Program-made: the position numbers and the translations under genes
In this document: one piece after another, positions 9,410 through 16,740 of the stretch
How positions within the stretch are numbered: position 1 is the first letter of the stretch
Layout: each line of letters begins with the position of its first letter
The notes under the pieces: generated by a model
Told to the model about the DNA's origin: nothing
Seen by the model: only the letters and a program-made list of their open reading frames with translations
The model's database searches: none
Source: Paenibacillus yonginensis
Lineage (GTDB): Bacteria; Bacillota; Bacilli; Paenibacillales; Paenibacillaceae
NCBI RefSeq assembly: GCF_001685395.1
Contig: NZ_CP014167.1
Span: 3,858,501-3,922,500 of the forward strand
Reading direction: 5' to 3'
Length of the DNA: 64,000 bases

Positions 9410-9592
9410 AAAGGGTGCTCCTCCGATCTGTCTGTCTCTTTCAGCTGTAATATCTATAAATCTATTATTACTTCATCCGGCAGGTGTTTCAATCTTAAAT
9501 CCGCAGGGTAATAACCAGTTGGATAGCAAACCCGTGAATTTGTGACTTCCCCTTAAGCGATATTCATGGAATCTTTGTGCACCCGGCACAGG

Positions 9593-9638
9593 CAGGAACA
9601 ACCGCTGCGAACAGCAGCGTTGTTCCTGCTCTTTTTTT
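9593..9638 (+). terminator. Orphan + strand terminator
   Basis: The arms CAGGAACAA-CGCTG and CAGCG-TTGTTCCTG pair with one bulged base around a 7-base loop and are followed by seven T on the + strand only. No + strand gene precedes it, so it may end an untracked small RNA or be left over from a lost gene. Confidence 0.75.
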
Positions 9639-9659
9639 GTCTGGAGAATAGGCCGCAGC

Positions 9660-9700
9660 AAAAAAACAAGCTTTGACGCACCTGCGCGCGCCAAAGCTTG
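9660..9700 (-). terminator. Intrinsic terminator after the FNT channel gene
   Basis: A 9-bp perfect stem (CAAGCTTTG / CAAAGCTTG) with a GC-rich loop; on the - strand it is followed by seven T. It lies 46 bases after the stop of the channel gene. Confidence 0.85.
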
Positions 9701-9746
9701 CTGCCTTAAAGATCTTGGTTATTTTGTACTGCCGGATAAAAAATGG

Positions 9747-10574
9747 TTATTTGCGGGCTCCGCCTTTGGAGGACGCCTGTTTGGCAACCGGTTTACCCGC
9801 TACCGGAGCTTGCTTAAGGTAGGCCAGGTAGTAAGCCGTGGCGACGAACAGGGCACCGCCGACAAGGTTGCCGAGCCAGACCGGAACAAAGTTCTCGAAG
9901 TATTGCCCCCAAGTGTAGTGGCCTTCGAAGATCGCTGCCGGGATCAGGAACATGTTGGCCACAACGTGCTGGAAGCCGATGGCGACAAACGCCATAACCG
10001 GGAACCAGACGGCCAGAATTTTGCCGCTGATATTGTCAGCCCCGTAGGAACCCCAAATCGCCAGCGCAACCAGCCAGTTACAGCCGATACCGGAGAAGAA
10101 AGCCTGAACGAAGCTGTCATCCAGCTTATGCCCCGCCATATCGACCAGTTTGTCCAGATAAACGCCGCTGTGCGTCAAACCCACCACATGGCCGAAAAAA
10201 TAAGCAATAAAGAGGGCCCCCACGAAGTTGGAGATCGTAATCAGCACCAGATTGCCGATAAGTTCACTTGTTCTGATCTTGCCGGCAAAGCGGGAAATCG
10301 GCACAGCCATCATATTGCCCGTGAGCAGCTCAGCGCCCGCTACGACGACCAAAATCAGGCCCACTGGAAAGACTGCTGCCCCTATAAAGCTGGAAAGTCC
10401 TCCCCACTGTGCGGGCATTCCCGCTGTAACTCGAATATCCAGCAGGAATCCTAACGAAATAAAAGCGCCTCCGAGGAATCCCAATACCAGCATCGTCAGA
10501 AGGCTGAGGCGTGCTTTCTTGATCCCGACGTCTACAACAAGATCGGCAATTTCATTCGGTTTGTAATAAGCCAT
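9747..10574 (-). CDS. Formate/nitrite transporter family channel
   Basis: 275 aa from the ATG at 10574, which has AGGAGA about 9 bases upstream; the frame continues 28 codons further without a supported start. Six membrane helices and the FNT features are present: a start of YYKPNEIADLVVDVGIKKA, a glycine-rich VLGFLGGAFISLGF helix, the central GNLVLITISNFVGALF and a NWLVALAIWGSYGADN repeat half. FNT proteins form pentamers that pass formate, nitrite, hydrosulfide or related anions. The C-terminal tail is short and basic (KQASSKGGARK). The neighbouring molybdopterin oxidoreductase makes formate a reasonable guess only. Confidence 0.93.
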   Translation of the reverse strand: MAYYKPNEIADLVVDVGIKKARLSLLTMLVLGFLGGAFISLGFLLDIRVTAGMPAQWGGLSSFIGAAVFPVGLILVVVAGAELLTGNMMAVPISRFAGKIRTSELIGNLVLITISNFVGALFIAYFFGHVVGLTHSGVYLDKLVDMAGHKLDDSFVQAFFSGIGCNWLVALAIWGSYGADNISGKILAVWFPVMAFVAIGFQHVVANMFLIPAAIFEGHYTWGQYFENFVPVWLGNLVGGALFVATAYYLAYLKQAPVAGKPVAKQASSKGGARK

Positions 10575-10671
10575 TGCAAAATCTCCTTTTGTTTCCCTTG
10601 TGGAAAATTTGTTCTTATTGTACCTTTGCCCAAACGACCAAAAAGTAACATTCGTCACGGCATCGCTTACA

Positions 10672-11334
10672 TTAGGCTTTTAAATTGGCTTTGCCTTGCC
10701 TGATCCATTTGCCTCCGAGCCAAATCGCGAGCGTCAGCCAACACCCGCTGGCGATATAGCCGCCAAGAACGTCGCTTGGATAATGGACGCCGAGATAAAT
10801 TCGGCTTAAGCCAATGCCTGCTATCATGGAACCGTTCAATACCAGAAGTGCGGTTCGTCCAGCCCGGGAGGAAATATGCTTCCACAGCAAATAAGCCAGC
10901 GAACCATATAAAGCGAAAGAAACCATGGAATGACCACTGGGGAAGCTGTAACCCGTTTCTTCAATGATGCGGTGCAGATCCGGACGCTCACGCTTGAACA
11001 TGGACTTGATCACAATGTTCAGCAGACAAGCGCCTAAACATACCCATACAAAAAAAATCAGTTCCCTCCGGTGTCCAAACCCAAAGTACAGCAGCAGCAT
11101 GATTACGACAATAATGGTGATGACCACCTTGGTTGTTCCGATCCAGCTTAGTGCTTCCATGAAACGGGTCAGACCAGGAGTTTCCCATCCCTGAACCTCT
11201 TGAATGATCGTCTGGTCAAAGGATACAATCCACTCACGCCGAATAGACAGCGCTAACACAACAAACAGAATAGCACAGAGCAGGCTGATTAGGAATGCCA
11301 AAGATAAACCTTTGTTTAAATTTTCGTCCTTCAT
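10672..11334 (-). CDS. PAP2-family membrane phosphatase
   Basis: 220 aa, one N-terminal and about five further membrane helices. The three lipid-phosphatase motifs are complete: KRERPDL, PSGHSMVSF and SRIYLGVHYPSDVLGG, with the catalytic histidines in the last two. The family (B. subtilis YodM/BcrC-like) removes phosphate from undecaprenyl pyrophosphate, phosphatidylglycerol phosphate or similar lipids at the outer membrane face. The ATG at 11334 lies very close to an AAGGAGA site, which is tight but the best available. It may be co-transcribed with the FNT gene 97 bases downstream. Confidence 0.92.
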   Translation of the reverse strand: MKDENLNKGLSLAFLISLLCAILFVVLALSIRREWIVSFDQTIIQEVQGWETPGLTRFMEALSWIGTTKVVITIIVVIMLLLYFGFGHRRELIFFVWVCLGACLLNIVIKSMFKRERPDLHRIIEETGYSFPSGHSMVSFALYGSLAYLLWKHISSRAGRTALLVLNGSMIAGIGLSRIYLGVHYPSDVLGGYIASGCWLTLAIWLGGKWIRQGKANLKA

Positions 11335-11402
11335 TCTCCTTAAACCTTTCTATCCCATGTAAACATACATTGTCCACTTTATCGTCATTTTAAAGCTGTG
11401 GC

Positions 11403-11472
11403 AACGAAAAAAATAAAAGGCAGCGCCGGCAAGGACCATGGTCCTGACCGAGCACTGCCTTTATTTTTTTAC
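11403..11472 (-). terminator. Terminator after the NADH oxidase gene
   Basis: An interrupted stem pairs ATAAAGGCAG-type arms (AAAAGGCAG left, CTGCCTTT right) around an internal GGACCATGGTCC palindrome. Both flanks are A/T runs, so it is T-tailed in both directions. It follows the NADH oxidase stop at 11475. Confidence 0.75.
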
Positions 11473-11474
11473 TA

Positions 11475-12833
11475 TTAACGGGTAAGCTCCAGGGACGGAA
11501 CCTCAGGCAAAGCCGCAAGCCCTGCGGTATTCAGGAAGTTCCACGGTTTGTTGTAATGCGGCTGGAAGAAGAAATCGACAAACGCCAGCTCTTCCATCGT
11601 CATCTGATTCTGAATGCAAACTGAAAGGGTATTGATCGATTGGGTCAAGTTGGCTTTCGACATGAGCTGGGCTCCGACAATACGGCGGGACACCTTCTCA
11701 AACACGACCTTCAGCATCACTTCCTCGTGCGTAGGCATAAATTCCGGCCGGTAATGCTCGCGGATGACTACACTGTCTGTATCGAGACCAGCTTCTTTAG
11801 CTCCGATCTCCGTAAGCCCCGTGGCTGCGATGTTGTCTTCATAAATTTTGATGCCCGAGGTTCCTTGTGTCCCCATGTAGGATACCGTAGGTTTGATCAG
11901 GTTCCGGGCAATCAAGGTTCCCATGCGGACAGCGTTGGTGGCCAGCGGAATGTAGGCATGCTTCCGGGTAGGGTTGTAGTAGACCGCACAGCTGTCACCG
12001 GCCGCGTACACATCCGGGCAGCTGGTCTGCATATAGTTATCGACGATGATCGCTCCGTTCTCCAGCATATCTACCTGGCCTTTGAGCAGTTCCGTATTCG
12101 GACGGAAGCCGATACACAGAATTACCAGATCGGCTTCGTATTGTCCTTTATCCGTCATGACCTTGTTTACCTTTCCATCTTCACCTTCAAAGCGGGTCAC
12201 CTTCTCGCCGAGCGCCAGCTGAATGCCATGCTCCTGCAGGGACATTTCGATTTTGTCCGTGTATTCGGAATCGAGGTATTTGCTCAGGATCCGTTCTTCC
12301 GCGTCGATCAACGTGACCTGCTTACCGTTAAGCTGAAAAGCTTCTACGAGCTCAACGCCGATGTAACCGGCGCCTACAACAACAATGCTGGTGGCCTGCT
12401 TCGCCTTCTCAATGATCGTATTAGAATGGTTATAATTCTTGGATAACAGGATGTTGTCCAGATCGCCGCCTTCAAATTTGGGAACAATCGGCCAGGAGCC
12501 GGTTGTAACAATCAGCTTGTCGAAAGAATCCTGCATCACTTCCCCGGTTGCCAGATTTCTTGCGGTTAATGTTTTGCCCGCCGTATCAACAGCGGTCACT
12601 TCATGCAGCATCCGGGTTTCAACACCCAGCTCTTTGAGCTGCTCAGGCGAGGAATAAAACAGTCCGGCCGGATCCTTGACCATTCCTCCTACATAAAGCG
12701 CAATGCCGCAGGAAAGGAAAGAAATATTATCATTCCGTTCGTAGACGGTAATCTGGGCTTCCGGATACAGTTTCGCCGCATTCACAATAGCTGCCGTACC
12801 TGCATGAGTACATCCAATCACAGCAATCTTCAT
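11475..12833 (-). CDS. nox: Water-forming NADH oxidase / CoA-disulfide reductase family flavoprotein
   Basis: 452 aa, typical for this family. The FAD-binding start is VIGCTHAGTAA; the redox-active single cysteine is in FLSCGIALYVGG (about residue 42); the NADH-binding motif is VVGAGYIGVEL near residue 153; the second FAD motif is VYAAGDSCAV near residue 279; the dimerisation domain ends with HYNKPWNFLN. The fit is closest to lactobacillal H2O-forming NADH oxidases, which reoxidise NADH with O2; CoA-disulfide reductase is the main alternative. The ATG follows GAGGAGG. Its promoter region carries three Rex/Fnr-type palindromes, which fits control by NADH/NAD+ balance or oxygen. Confidence 0.9.
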   Translation of the reverse strand: MKIAVIGCTHAGTAAIVNAAKLYPEAQITVYERNDNISFLSCGIALYVGGMVKDPAGLFYSSPEQLKELGVETRMLHEVTAVDTAGKTLTARNLATGEVMQDSFDKLIVTTGSWPIVPKFEGGDLDNILLSKNYNHSNTIIEKAKQATSIVVVGAGYIGVELVEAFQLNGKQVTLIDAEERILSKYLDSEYTDKIEMSLQEHGIQLALGEKVTRFEGEDGKVNKVMTDKGQYEADLVILCIGFRPNTELLKGQVDMLENGAIIVDNYMQTSCPDVYAAGDSCAVYYNPTRKHAYIPLATNAVRMGTLIARNLIKPTVSYMGTQGTSGIKIYEDNIAATGLTEIGAKEAGLDTDSVVIREHYRPEFMPTHEEVMLKVVFEKVSRRIVGAQLMSKANLTQSINTLSVCIQNQMTMEELAFVDFFFQPHYNKPWNFLNTAGLAALPEVPSLELTR

Positions 12834-12931
12834 CTCAAAATTCCTCCTCAGGGTTGAAAATAGATTCGAAAATGGACATTCCGGCGGATGGGACGCTCGC
12901 TAAATTCAATCTGTATATTTGCTTTTTGGTT

Positions 12932-12947
12932 TGTGAAAATGTTCACC
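12932..12947. promoter_or_regulatory. Rex/Fnr-type operator 1 (nox, downstream of -10)
   Basis: The sequence TTGTGAAAATGTTCACC starts one base earlier and matches the Rex pattern TTGTGAA-N4-TTCACAA with one substitution in the core right half. It lies about 15 bases downstream of the predicted nox -10 element, where a bound protein would block elongation. Confidence 0.55.
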
Positions 12948-12962
12948 TTGTTTATGAGTTTT

Positions 12963-12991
12963 ATTATAGTGTGACTTTTTTCACATATCAA
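12963..12991 (-). promoter_or_regulatory. nox promoter (-35/-10)
   Basis: On the - strand TTGATA is followed after 17 bases by a perfect TATAAT (complement at 12963-12968). The spacer is entirely filled by operator 2. This is a near-consensus sigma-A promoter. Confidence 0.75.
12970..12985. promoter_or_regulatory. Rex/Fnr-type operator 2 (nox spacer)
   Basis: TGTGACTTTTTTCACA is a perfect TGTGA-N6-TCACA palindrome. It sits between the -35 and -10 elements of nox, a repression position. Rex and Fnr/CRP-family proteins both recognise sites of this geometry. Confidence 0.65.
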
Positions 12992-13006
12992 GTGATTTTT
13001 TTCACT
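12991..13006. promoter_or_regulatory. Rex/Fnr-type operator 3 (nox, at -35)
   Basis: AGTGATTTTTTTCACT is a perfect AGTGA-N6-TCACT palindrome, 21 bp centre-to-centre from operator 2, which is two turns of the helix on the same face. It abuts the -35 element. Confidence 0.55.
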
Positions 13007-13156
13007 TTCATGATTTGTTCACAATTAAAGGACTGTAGAATTCAAGCACGGCCGCCTTGATCCTAATACCTGAATGTTAGATTTCCCTGTATCGGCTGCC
13101 TTCAATCCATGTAAAATAAAGTTAAAAAGGAACGACTTCCAAGGAGGATTTCGCTT

Positions 13157-13393
13157 ATGTCTGACTTCGTTCGCTGGCTGTCTTACCTGGGATATGCCCT
13201 GCTGGCCACCGCCATTCTGCTAAGCGGCTCGGCCGTCGGCGGCGATCGGATGCGTGCCAATCAGGCTTATGAAAGCATGAATGATCAGGATGGAATGGGA
13301 CGAAGAACCCGGCTGAAATGGACGGGCTGGTTGTTCCTGGCCGGAGTGCTTGCGTTGGCTGCCGCCTTTATTTTGCATAGAGTGGCGGAGTAA
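13157..13393 (+). CDS. Small two-helix membrane protein (DUF5316-like)
   Basis: 78 aa. Two hydrophobic segments (about residues 8-27 and 55-73) flank a polar middle with GGDRMRANQAYESM, which resembles the SGDRMRANF motif of the DUF5316 family of Bacillales. The ATG follows AAGGAGG by 10 bases, so translation looks strong. The function is unknown. It is divergent from nox and could be affected by proteins bound in the shared control region. Confidence 0.8.
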   Translation: MSDFVRWLSYLGYALLATAILLSGSAVGGDRMRANQAYESMNDQDGMGRRTRLKWTGWLFLAGVLALAAAFILHRVAE

Positions 13394-13434
13394 AAAAAAG
13401 ACCCTCCCTGCAATAAACAGTTCGGGTCCTGCCT

Positions 13435-14736
13435 TTAATTCAAAATGACGTTTTGTTTAAGAGCATTCACAATATCGTCGCTGACTAAAGTCAATCTCCA
13501 GATCGCAATTCCCTTCAAGTCATATCGCTTGGCCAGCCCGACAGGGCCCCTTAGAGACTGGGCATTCTCGCTGCCAAGGGAAATGCCGAGCACAAGCTTG
13601 CTTTTGTCCACCTGCTGCAGGGCCAGCTTGATCGCAGTATCTATGCTGCTCAGCGGCTCCGGTCCGGATTCCTGTTTAAAATCATAAGCCATAATGATCA
13701 ATTCATCCGCATAAGAGCCCAGCGTTTTGTAATCATAACCTTTATAAGAGCCGTTTAAAGGATGCAGGGCCAGAGACAGCTTGAGTCCAGCCTGATGGGC
13801 TGCCGCCGCTATATCTTTAACAAAGGTATTCAATGACTGCTGTACTACCTGCGCGTCCCCCGTCAGTCCCAGTCCTTCAAAATCCAGAGTAATGCCCGTA
13901 AAATGTTTGTCCGATGCCAAACTCACTATATCCGTTATGGCTGAAGCACGCAGCGAAGGATCGCCAAGCAGCCTGGTCAGCTCCCCTTTGCCGTCGGTGC
14001 CTACCACCATAAGCTGTGCATCCTGTCCAGCGGGTTCAGCTCCTTCTACCAGCGATTCCGGAGTAATGTCGCCGGCGGCTTCCGGCCAGTAATAATCCTT
14101 GCCGTCCAGGATCACTTTGCCGTCTTCACCAATCCGGGTCCAGCCGAAGGAGACGCCATCAAACAGCGGCATGTAGCTGCGTTTGGCAAACGAATTCAGC
14201 GCATAAAAGACAGAAGTGTACAGATCCTCAGCCGGGGACTGGATCGACACCGTCTTGGTCGCTCCGTTCCAGCTTACAGTCGCGCCGAATTGACTGCTGA
14301 AGAAGCTGAGCGGCACAAGCACGCTCCCATTTTGAGCATAAGGAGCAATAGCCAGCGCAACAGCGCGGCCATCCACCGAGGCTTGCTTGCTGCCCTGTTT
14401 GAGAACTACTTTACGGGTCTGTCCCCCGTTTGCAGCCTTGGTTGCGGTAATCGTCCGGGCTTTCGCGTCCCATTGCACCGTTATATGCAGAGCTTCGGCC
14501 ACCGCCCGGAACGGAACCATCGTGGTTCCCGACTTGACCACGGGAGGAGCAGGGAATGGCAAATGGTATCCGTCCAGCAGAATAGCAGGCGCAGCAGCCG
14601 ACTGAGCCGCGGCGGCCGATGCTGACGGAGCTTTCCCGGCAGGAACACCAATGCCGGCCAAGAGAAGAGCGGCCGCCACTGACGACATGAAATATTTCTT
14701 GAGTTGGCGAGATTTCAACGTAAACGCCCCTTTCAT
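13435..14736 (-). CDS. Secreted stalk-domain plus GH18-like protein
   Basis: 433 aa from the ATG at 14736 (a TTG three codons upstream is possible). A signal peptide (KKYFMSSVAAALLLAGIG, Ala-rich cleavage region) is followed by a copper-amine-oxidase N-terminal-like stalk domain (about residues 50-165, two TMVPFRAVAEAL / LVPLSFFSSQ repeats). The C-terminal half is a GH18-type barrel: GITLDFEGL holds the acid Glu of the DxxDxE motif with its first Asp missing, and LIIMAYDFK is the second conserved strand. Stalk domains of this type are common in Paenibacillus wall-bound proteins. It probably binds or cuts peptidoglycan or chitin-like glycans, as in YaaH/YdhD. Reduced catalysis is possible because of the altered first Asp. 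Confidence 0.87.
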   Translation of the reverse strand: MKGAFTLKSRQLKKYFMSSVAAALLLAGIGVPAGKAPSASAAAAQSAAAPAILLDGYHLPFPAPPVVKSGTTMVPFRAVAEALHITVQWDAKARTITATKAANGGQTRKVVLKQGSKQASVDGRAVALAIAPYAQNGSVLVPLSFFSSQFGATVSWNGATKTVSIQSPAEDLYTSVFYALNSFAKRSYMPLFDGVSFGWTRIGEDGKVILDGKDYYWPEAAGDITPESLVEGAEPAGQDAQLMVVGTDGKGELTRLLGDPSLRASAITDIVSLASDKHFTGITLDFEGLGLTGDAQVVQQSLNTFVKDIAAAAHQAGLKLSLALHPLNGSYKGYDYKTLGSYADELIIMAYDFKQESGPEPLSSIDTAIKLALQQVDKSKLVLGISLGSENAQSLRGPVGLAKRYDLKGIAIWRLTLVSDDIVNALKQNVILN

Positions 14737-14903
14737 TCTGATCAATTCCTATAAATCTGTCATGACTAGTAAACTATGAATCTATCAACTCTTCCTAGTA
14801 TACTTAATTCAGGGTTGAATTCCAAATTTAGTATCTTTGAGCGAAACTTCGGTGATTTAATGGAATTTAATAGATTCTGCTCAGTTCAGCTGAAAAGCAC
14901 AGC

Positions 14904-14938
14904 AAAAAACGCAGTTCCCCACAGGAGGAACTGCGTTT
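14904..14938 (-). terminator. Terminator after the iron ABC ATPase gene
   Basis: A 12-bp perfect stem (AAACGCAGTTCC / GGAACTGCGTTT) with an 8-base loop and a six-T tail on the - strand, 46 bases after the ATPase stop codon. The other side is only weakly T-rich. Confidence 0.9.
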
Positions 14939-14983
14939 AAAAGTCTTCTTATCAAAGCCCGTTCGAGAATTCGCAATTCACAA

Positions 14984-15850
14984 TTACCGGAAGGCTGCCG
15001 CCATCTGCGCAGCCGGCGCGACTTCCTTCTCGGCTGCTTTCACACGAGCAGAGGCCTTGCGTCCGCACAGTCCGTAAGGCAGGCAAAGAGGAACACCGCT
15101 GCGGGGGTCGATAATAATATCAGCTTCGATCCCGAATACTTCCTGCAGCACTTCAGGAGTCATAACCTCGGTAGGTGCTCCTTCAGCAACTGCTTTACCC
15201 GACTTAATGGCAATCATGTGCTGGGCATACCGGGAAGCATGATTAAGATCATGCACCACCATCACGATGGTCCGGTTCTGCTCTGCATTCAGCTCCTCCA
15301 GGAGCTCCAGCACCTCGAGCTGATGCGCCATATCCAGGAAAGTGGTTGGTTCGTCAAGGAACAGGATTCCTGTCTCTTGAGCAAGAGCCATGGCAATCCA
15401 GGCCCGCTGGCGCTGGCCGCCCGAGAGCTGCTCGATCGGACGCTCCGCAAAAGCGGACATCCCCGTAACCTCGATAGCCCACTCGATCACTTGGCGGTCC
15501 TGGGCGCTCATGCTGCCAAAGCCCTTCTGGTAAGGGAAGCGGCCATAGGATACCAGCTCATACACGGTCAAACCGTCCGGAGCAGTCGGGTTCTGCGGCA
15601 GAATAGCCAGCTGCTTCGCTACTTCGCGCGTGGACTGCTTATGTATGGATTTCCCATTGAGCAGTACACTCCCGTTCTTAGGTCCATGAATCCGCGCCAT
15701 GGTCTTTAAGATCGTAGACTTGCCGGAACCGTTAGCTCCTACAAGCGCTGTAATTTTGCCGTCAGGAATCTTGATATTCAAGTCCTCAACGATCAGCCGC
15801 TCCTCATACGCGATATCCAAATGAGCCGTTTGCAATGATACCATGGCCAT
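14984..15850 (-). CDS. Iron-siderophore ABC transporter ATPase (YusV/FhuC type)
   Basis: 288 aa. Complete ABC ATPase: Walker [10 protein letters not shown] (about residue 38), Q-loop LPQNPTAP, signature LSGGQRQR, Walker [14 protein letters not shown] and switch H in VHDLNHA. The family pattern [17 protein letters not shown] marks it as a FecE/FhuC siderophore importer ATPase. The C-terminal 40 residues are family-typical up to GVPLCLPYG, followed by an Ala/Lys tail. No permease or binding protein gene is adjacent; in B. subtilis YusV likewise serves several separate permeases. Two perfect Fur boxes precede it, so it should be induced under iron limitation. Confidence 0.93.
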   Translation of the reverse strand: MAMVSLQTAHLDIAYEERLIVEDLNIKIPDGKITALVGANGSGKSTILKTMARIHGPKNGSVLLNGKSIHKQSTREVAKQLAILPQNPTAPDGLTVYELVSYGRFPYQKGFGSMSAQDRQVIEWAIEVTGMSAFAERPIEQLSGGQRQRAWIAMALAQETGILFLDEPTTFLDMAHQLEVLELLEELNAEQNRTIVMVVHDLNHASRYAQHMIAIKSGKAVAEGAPTEVMTPEVLQEVFGIEADIIIDPRSGVPLCLPYGLCGRKASARVKAAEKEVAPAAQMAAAFR

Positions 15851-15899
15851 AACTTCCTTTCCCCTGATAAGTGATATATGAACATCCGATTAAGTTCGT

Positions 15900-15914
15900 T
15901 GATAATGATTATCA
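15900..15914. promoter_or_regulatory. Fur box A
   Basis: A perfect 7-1-7 palindrome, TGATAAT-G-ATTATCA, lies 50 bases upstream of the ATPase start codon and downstream of the predicted -10. It is identical to the Bacillus Fur consensus. Confidence 0.9.
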
Positions 15915-15928
15915 TTTTATATGTATAA

Positions 15929-15956
15929 CCATACTGATAATCATTATCAGTGTCAA
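15929..15956 (-). promoter_or_regulatory. Promoter of the iron ABC ATPase gene
   Basis: On the - strand TTGACA (complement at 15951-15956) is followed after 17 bases by TATGGT. Fur box B fills the spacer almost exactly. The -10 element is weak. Confidence 0.55.
15935..15949. promoter_or_regulatory. Fur box B
   Basis: A second perfect 7-1-7 palindrome, TGATAAT-C-ATTATCA, 35 bp centre-to-centre from box A, inside the promoter spacer. Two full-consensus sites predict tight repression with iron. Confidence 0.9.
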
Positions 15957-16009
15957 TAAATTTTTGCGATTTGATGATGATTTTATGAAGATTTGATGAG
16001 ATTCAGACG

Positions 16010-16046
16010 GGATTCACAAACTGGATTCACAAACTGGATTCACAAA
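16010..16046. repeat. 13-bp tandem repeat, 2.8 copies
   Basis: GGATTCACAAACT occurs twice in tandem and a third time as an 11-base partial copy. It lies just upstream (on +) of the DUF3243 gene terminator. It looks like slippage; no role is evident. Confidence 0.85.
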
Positions 16047-16076
16047 AAAACCTCCGGATTCAAGAACCCGGAGGTT
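16044..16076 (-). terminator. Terminator after the DUF3243 gene
   Basis: A 9-bp perfect stem (AACCTCCGG / CCGGAGGTT) with a 10-base loop; seven T follow on the - strand. It is 35 bases after the stop at 16112. Confidence 0.9.
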
Positions 16077-16111
16077 CCGTTATCCGAAGGTTTTGCCTCA
16101 AGCTAATCCGC

Positions 16112-16450
16112 TCAGGATTTAGCCATGCCCACCAGCATATGCGCCAGCGCATGCTGCTGTTCTTTGTTCCCGGCCTGCCAGAGCTCGCGCAGCAGCTTCT
16201 CTTCGGCATTGCGGGGCTCCTCCTGCTTGGCCAGATAAGCGGCCACTTTCTCTGCGGCAACAGCGATGGCTTCGTCGTTCAAGCCGATGTTCTGCGCCAG
16301 CTCGATTCTTTTGCTCAAATAGGATTTAAATTCGTTAAAGCTGCCCAGGATTTCATCCTTGCGTCCTTCATCGATCCGGTTCAGCGCATCATCGACTTTG
16401 TTCAGCGCCAATTCGCCTTCCTTGTTGACTACATGATTATGTTCAGACAT
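16112..16450 (-). CDS. DUF3243 family protein (YmfJ-like)
   Basis: 112 aa from the ATG at 16450, supported by AAGGAGG 8 bases upstream; the open frame extends 31 codons further without signals. The core (about residues 14-90) matches the DUF3243 family of Bacillales: NKVDDALNRI, DEILGSFNEFKSYLSKRI and a second helical part with GLNDEAIAVAAEKVAAYL. The C-terminal helix (NAEEKLLRELWQAGNKEQQ) extends past the usual YmfJ length. It is a soluble, all-helical cytoplasmic protein of unknown function. Confidence 0.85.
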   Translation of the reverse strand: MSEHNHVVNKEGELALNKVDDALNRIDEGRKDEILGSFNEFKSYLSKRIELAQNIGLNDEAIAVAAEKVAAYLAKQEEPRNAEEKLLRELWQAGNKEQQHALAHMLVGMAKS

Positions 16451-16656
16451 GGACAATACCTCCTTGAGTATGAACCCTAAAGTGCTGTACCGGAGTGCGG
16501 TACGGCTCCTCCATAGGTTCCTTACCCGGTCTGCAAACGGCATAAACCTGTCTGACGATAATCAAAACAAGTCTTGGTTTCACCGCTTAATTCGATCATC
16601 TAATGTATTGGCAATAAGCTGGCATTACCCATCTCATAAGATAAACGGAAGCCATC

Positions 16657-16699
16657 AAAAAAGCCGCACATCCGGGACTGATGCCCGAAATGTACGGCT
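16657..16699 (-). terminator. Terminator after the VanY-like gene
   Basis: A 10-bp stem with one mismatch (AGCCGCACAT / ATGTACGGCT), an inner CCGGG/CCCG extension, and six T on the - strand. It is about 42 bases after the stop at 16741. Confidence 0.85.
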
Positions 16700-16740
16700 A
16701 ATTTAAGTGTTGACTGTAGCGTTTCCCTGCAAAAGCCTAT

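Larger units (their letters stand above)
9410..9746. other. 337-base gap with two terminators
   Basis: Between the formate/nitrite channel and the molybdopterin oxidoreductase. It holds a - strand terminator for the channel gene (9660-9700) and an unexplained + strand terminator (9593-9638). The 5' leader of the oxidoreductase is 150-180 bases; I did not find a convincing Moco riboswitch in it. No credible ORF was seen. Confidence 0.6.
12834..13156. promoter_or_regulatory. Divergent control region of the NADH oxidase gene
   Basis: A 323-base region between nox and the small membrane protein gene. It contains the nox promoter and three 16-bp palindromes with TGTGA-N6-TCACA geometry, listed separately. 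Nothing else clear was seen between 13010 and the ribosome binding site of the + strand gene (AAGGAGG, 13140-13146). Confidence 0.7.

Noticed and set aside
9410-9592. Moco or other riboswitch in the oxidoreductase leader
   Set aside because: The leader is long enough, but I could not match the conserved blocks of the Moco motif or of other common riboswitches.
9473-9694. 73-codon - strand ORF between the FNT channel and the oxidoreductase
   Set aside because: It contains both terminator hairpins in its frame and lacks a binding site.
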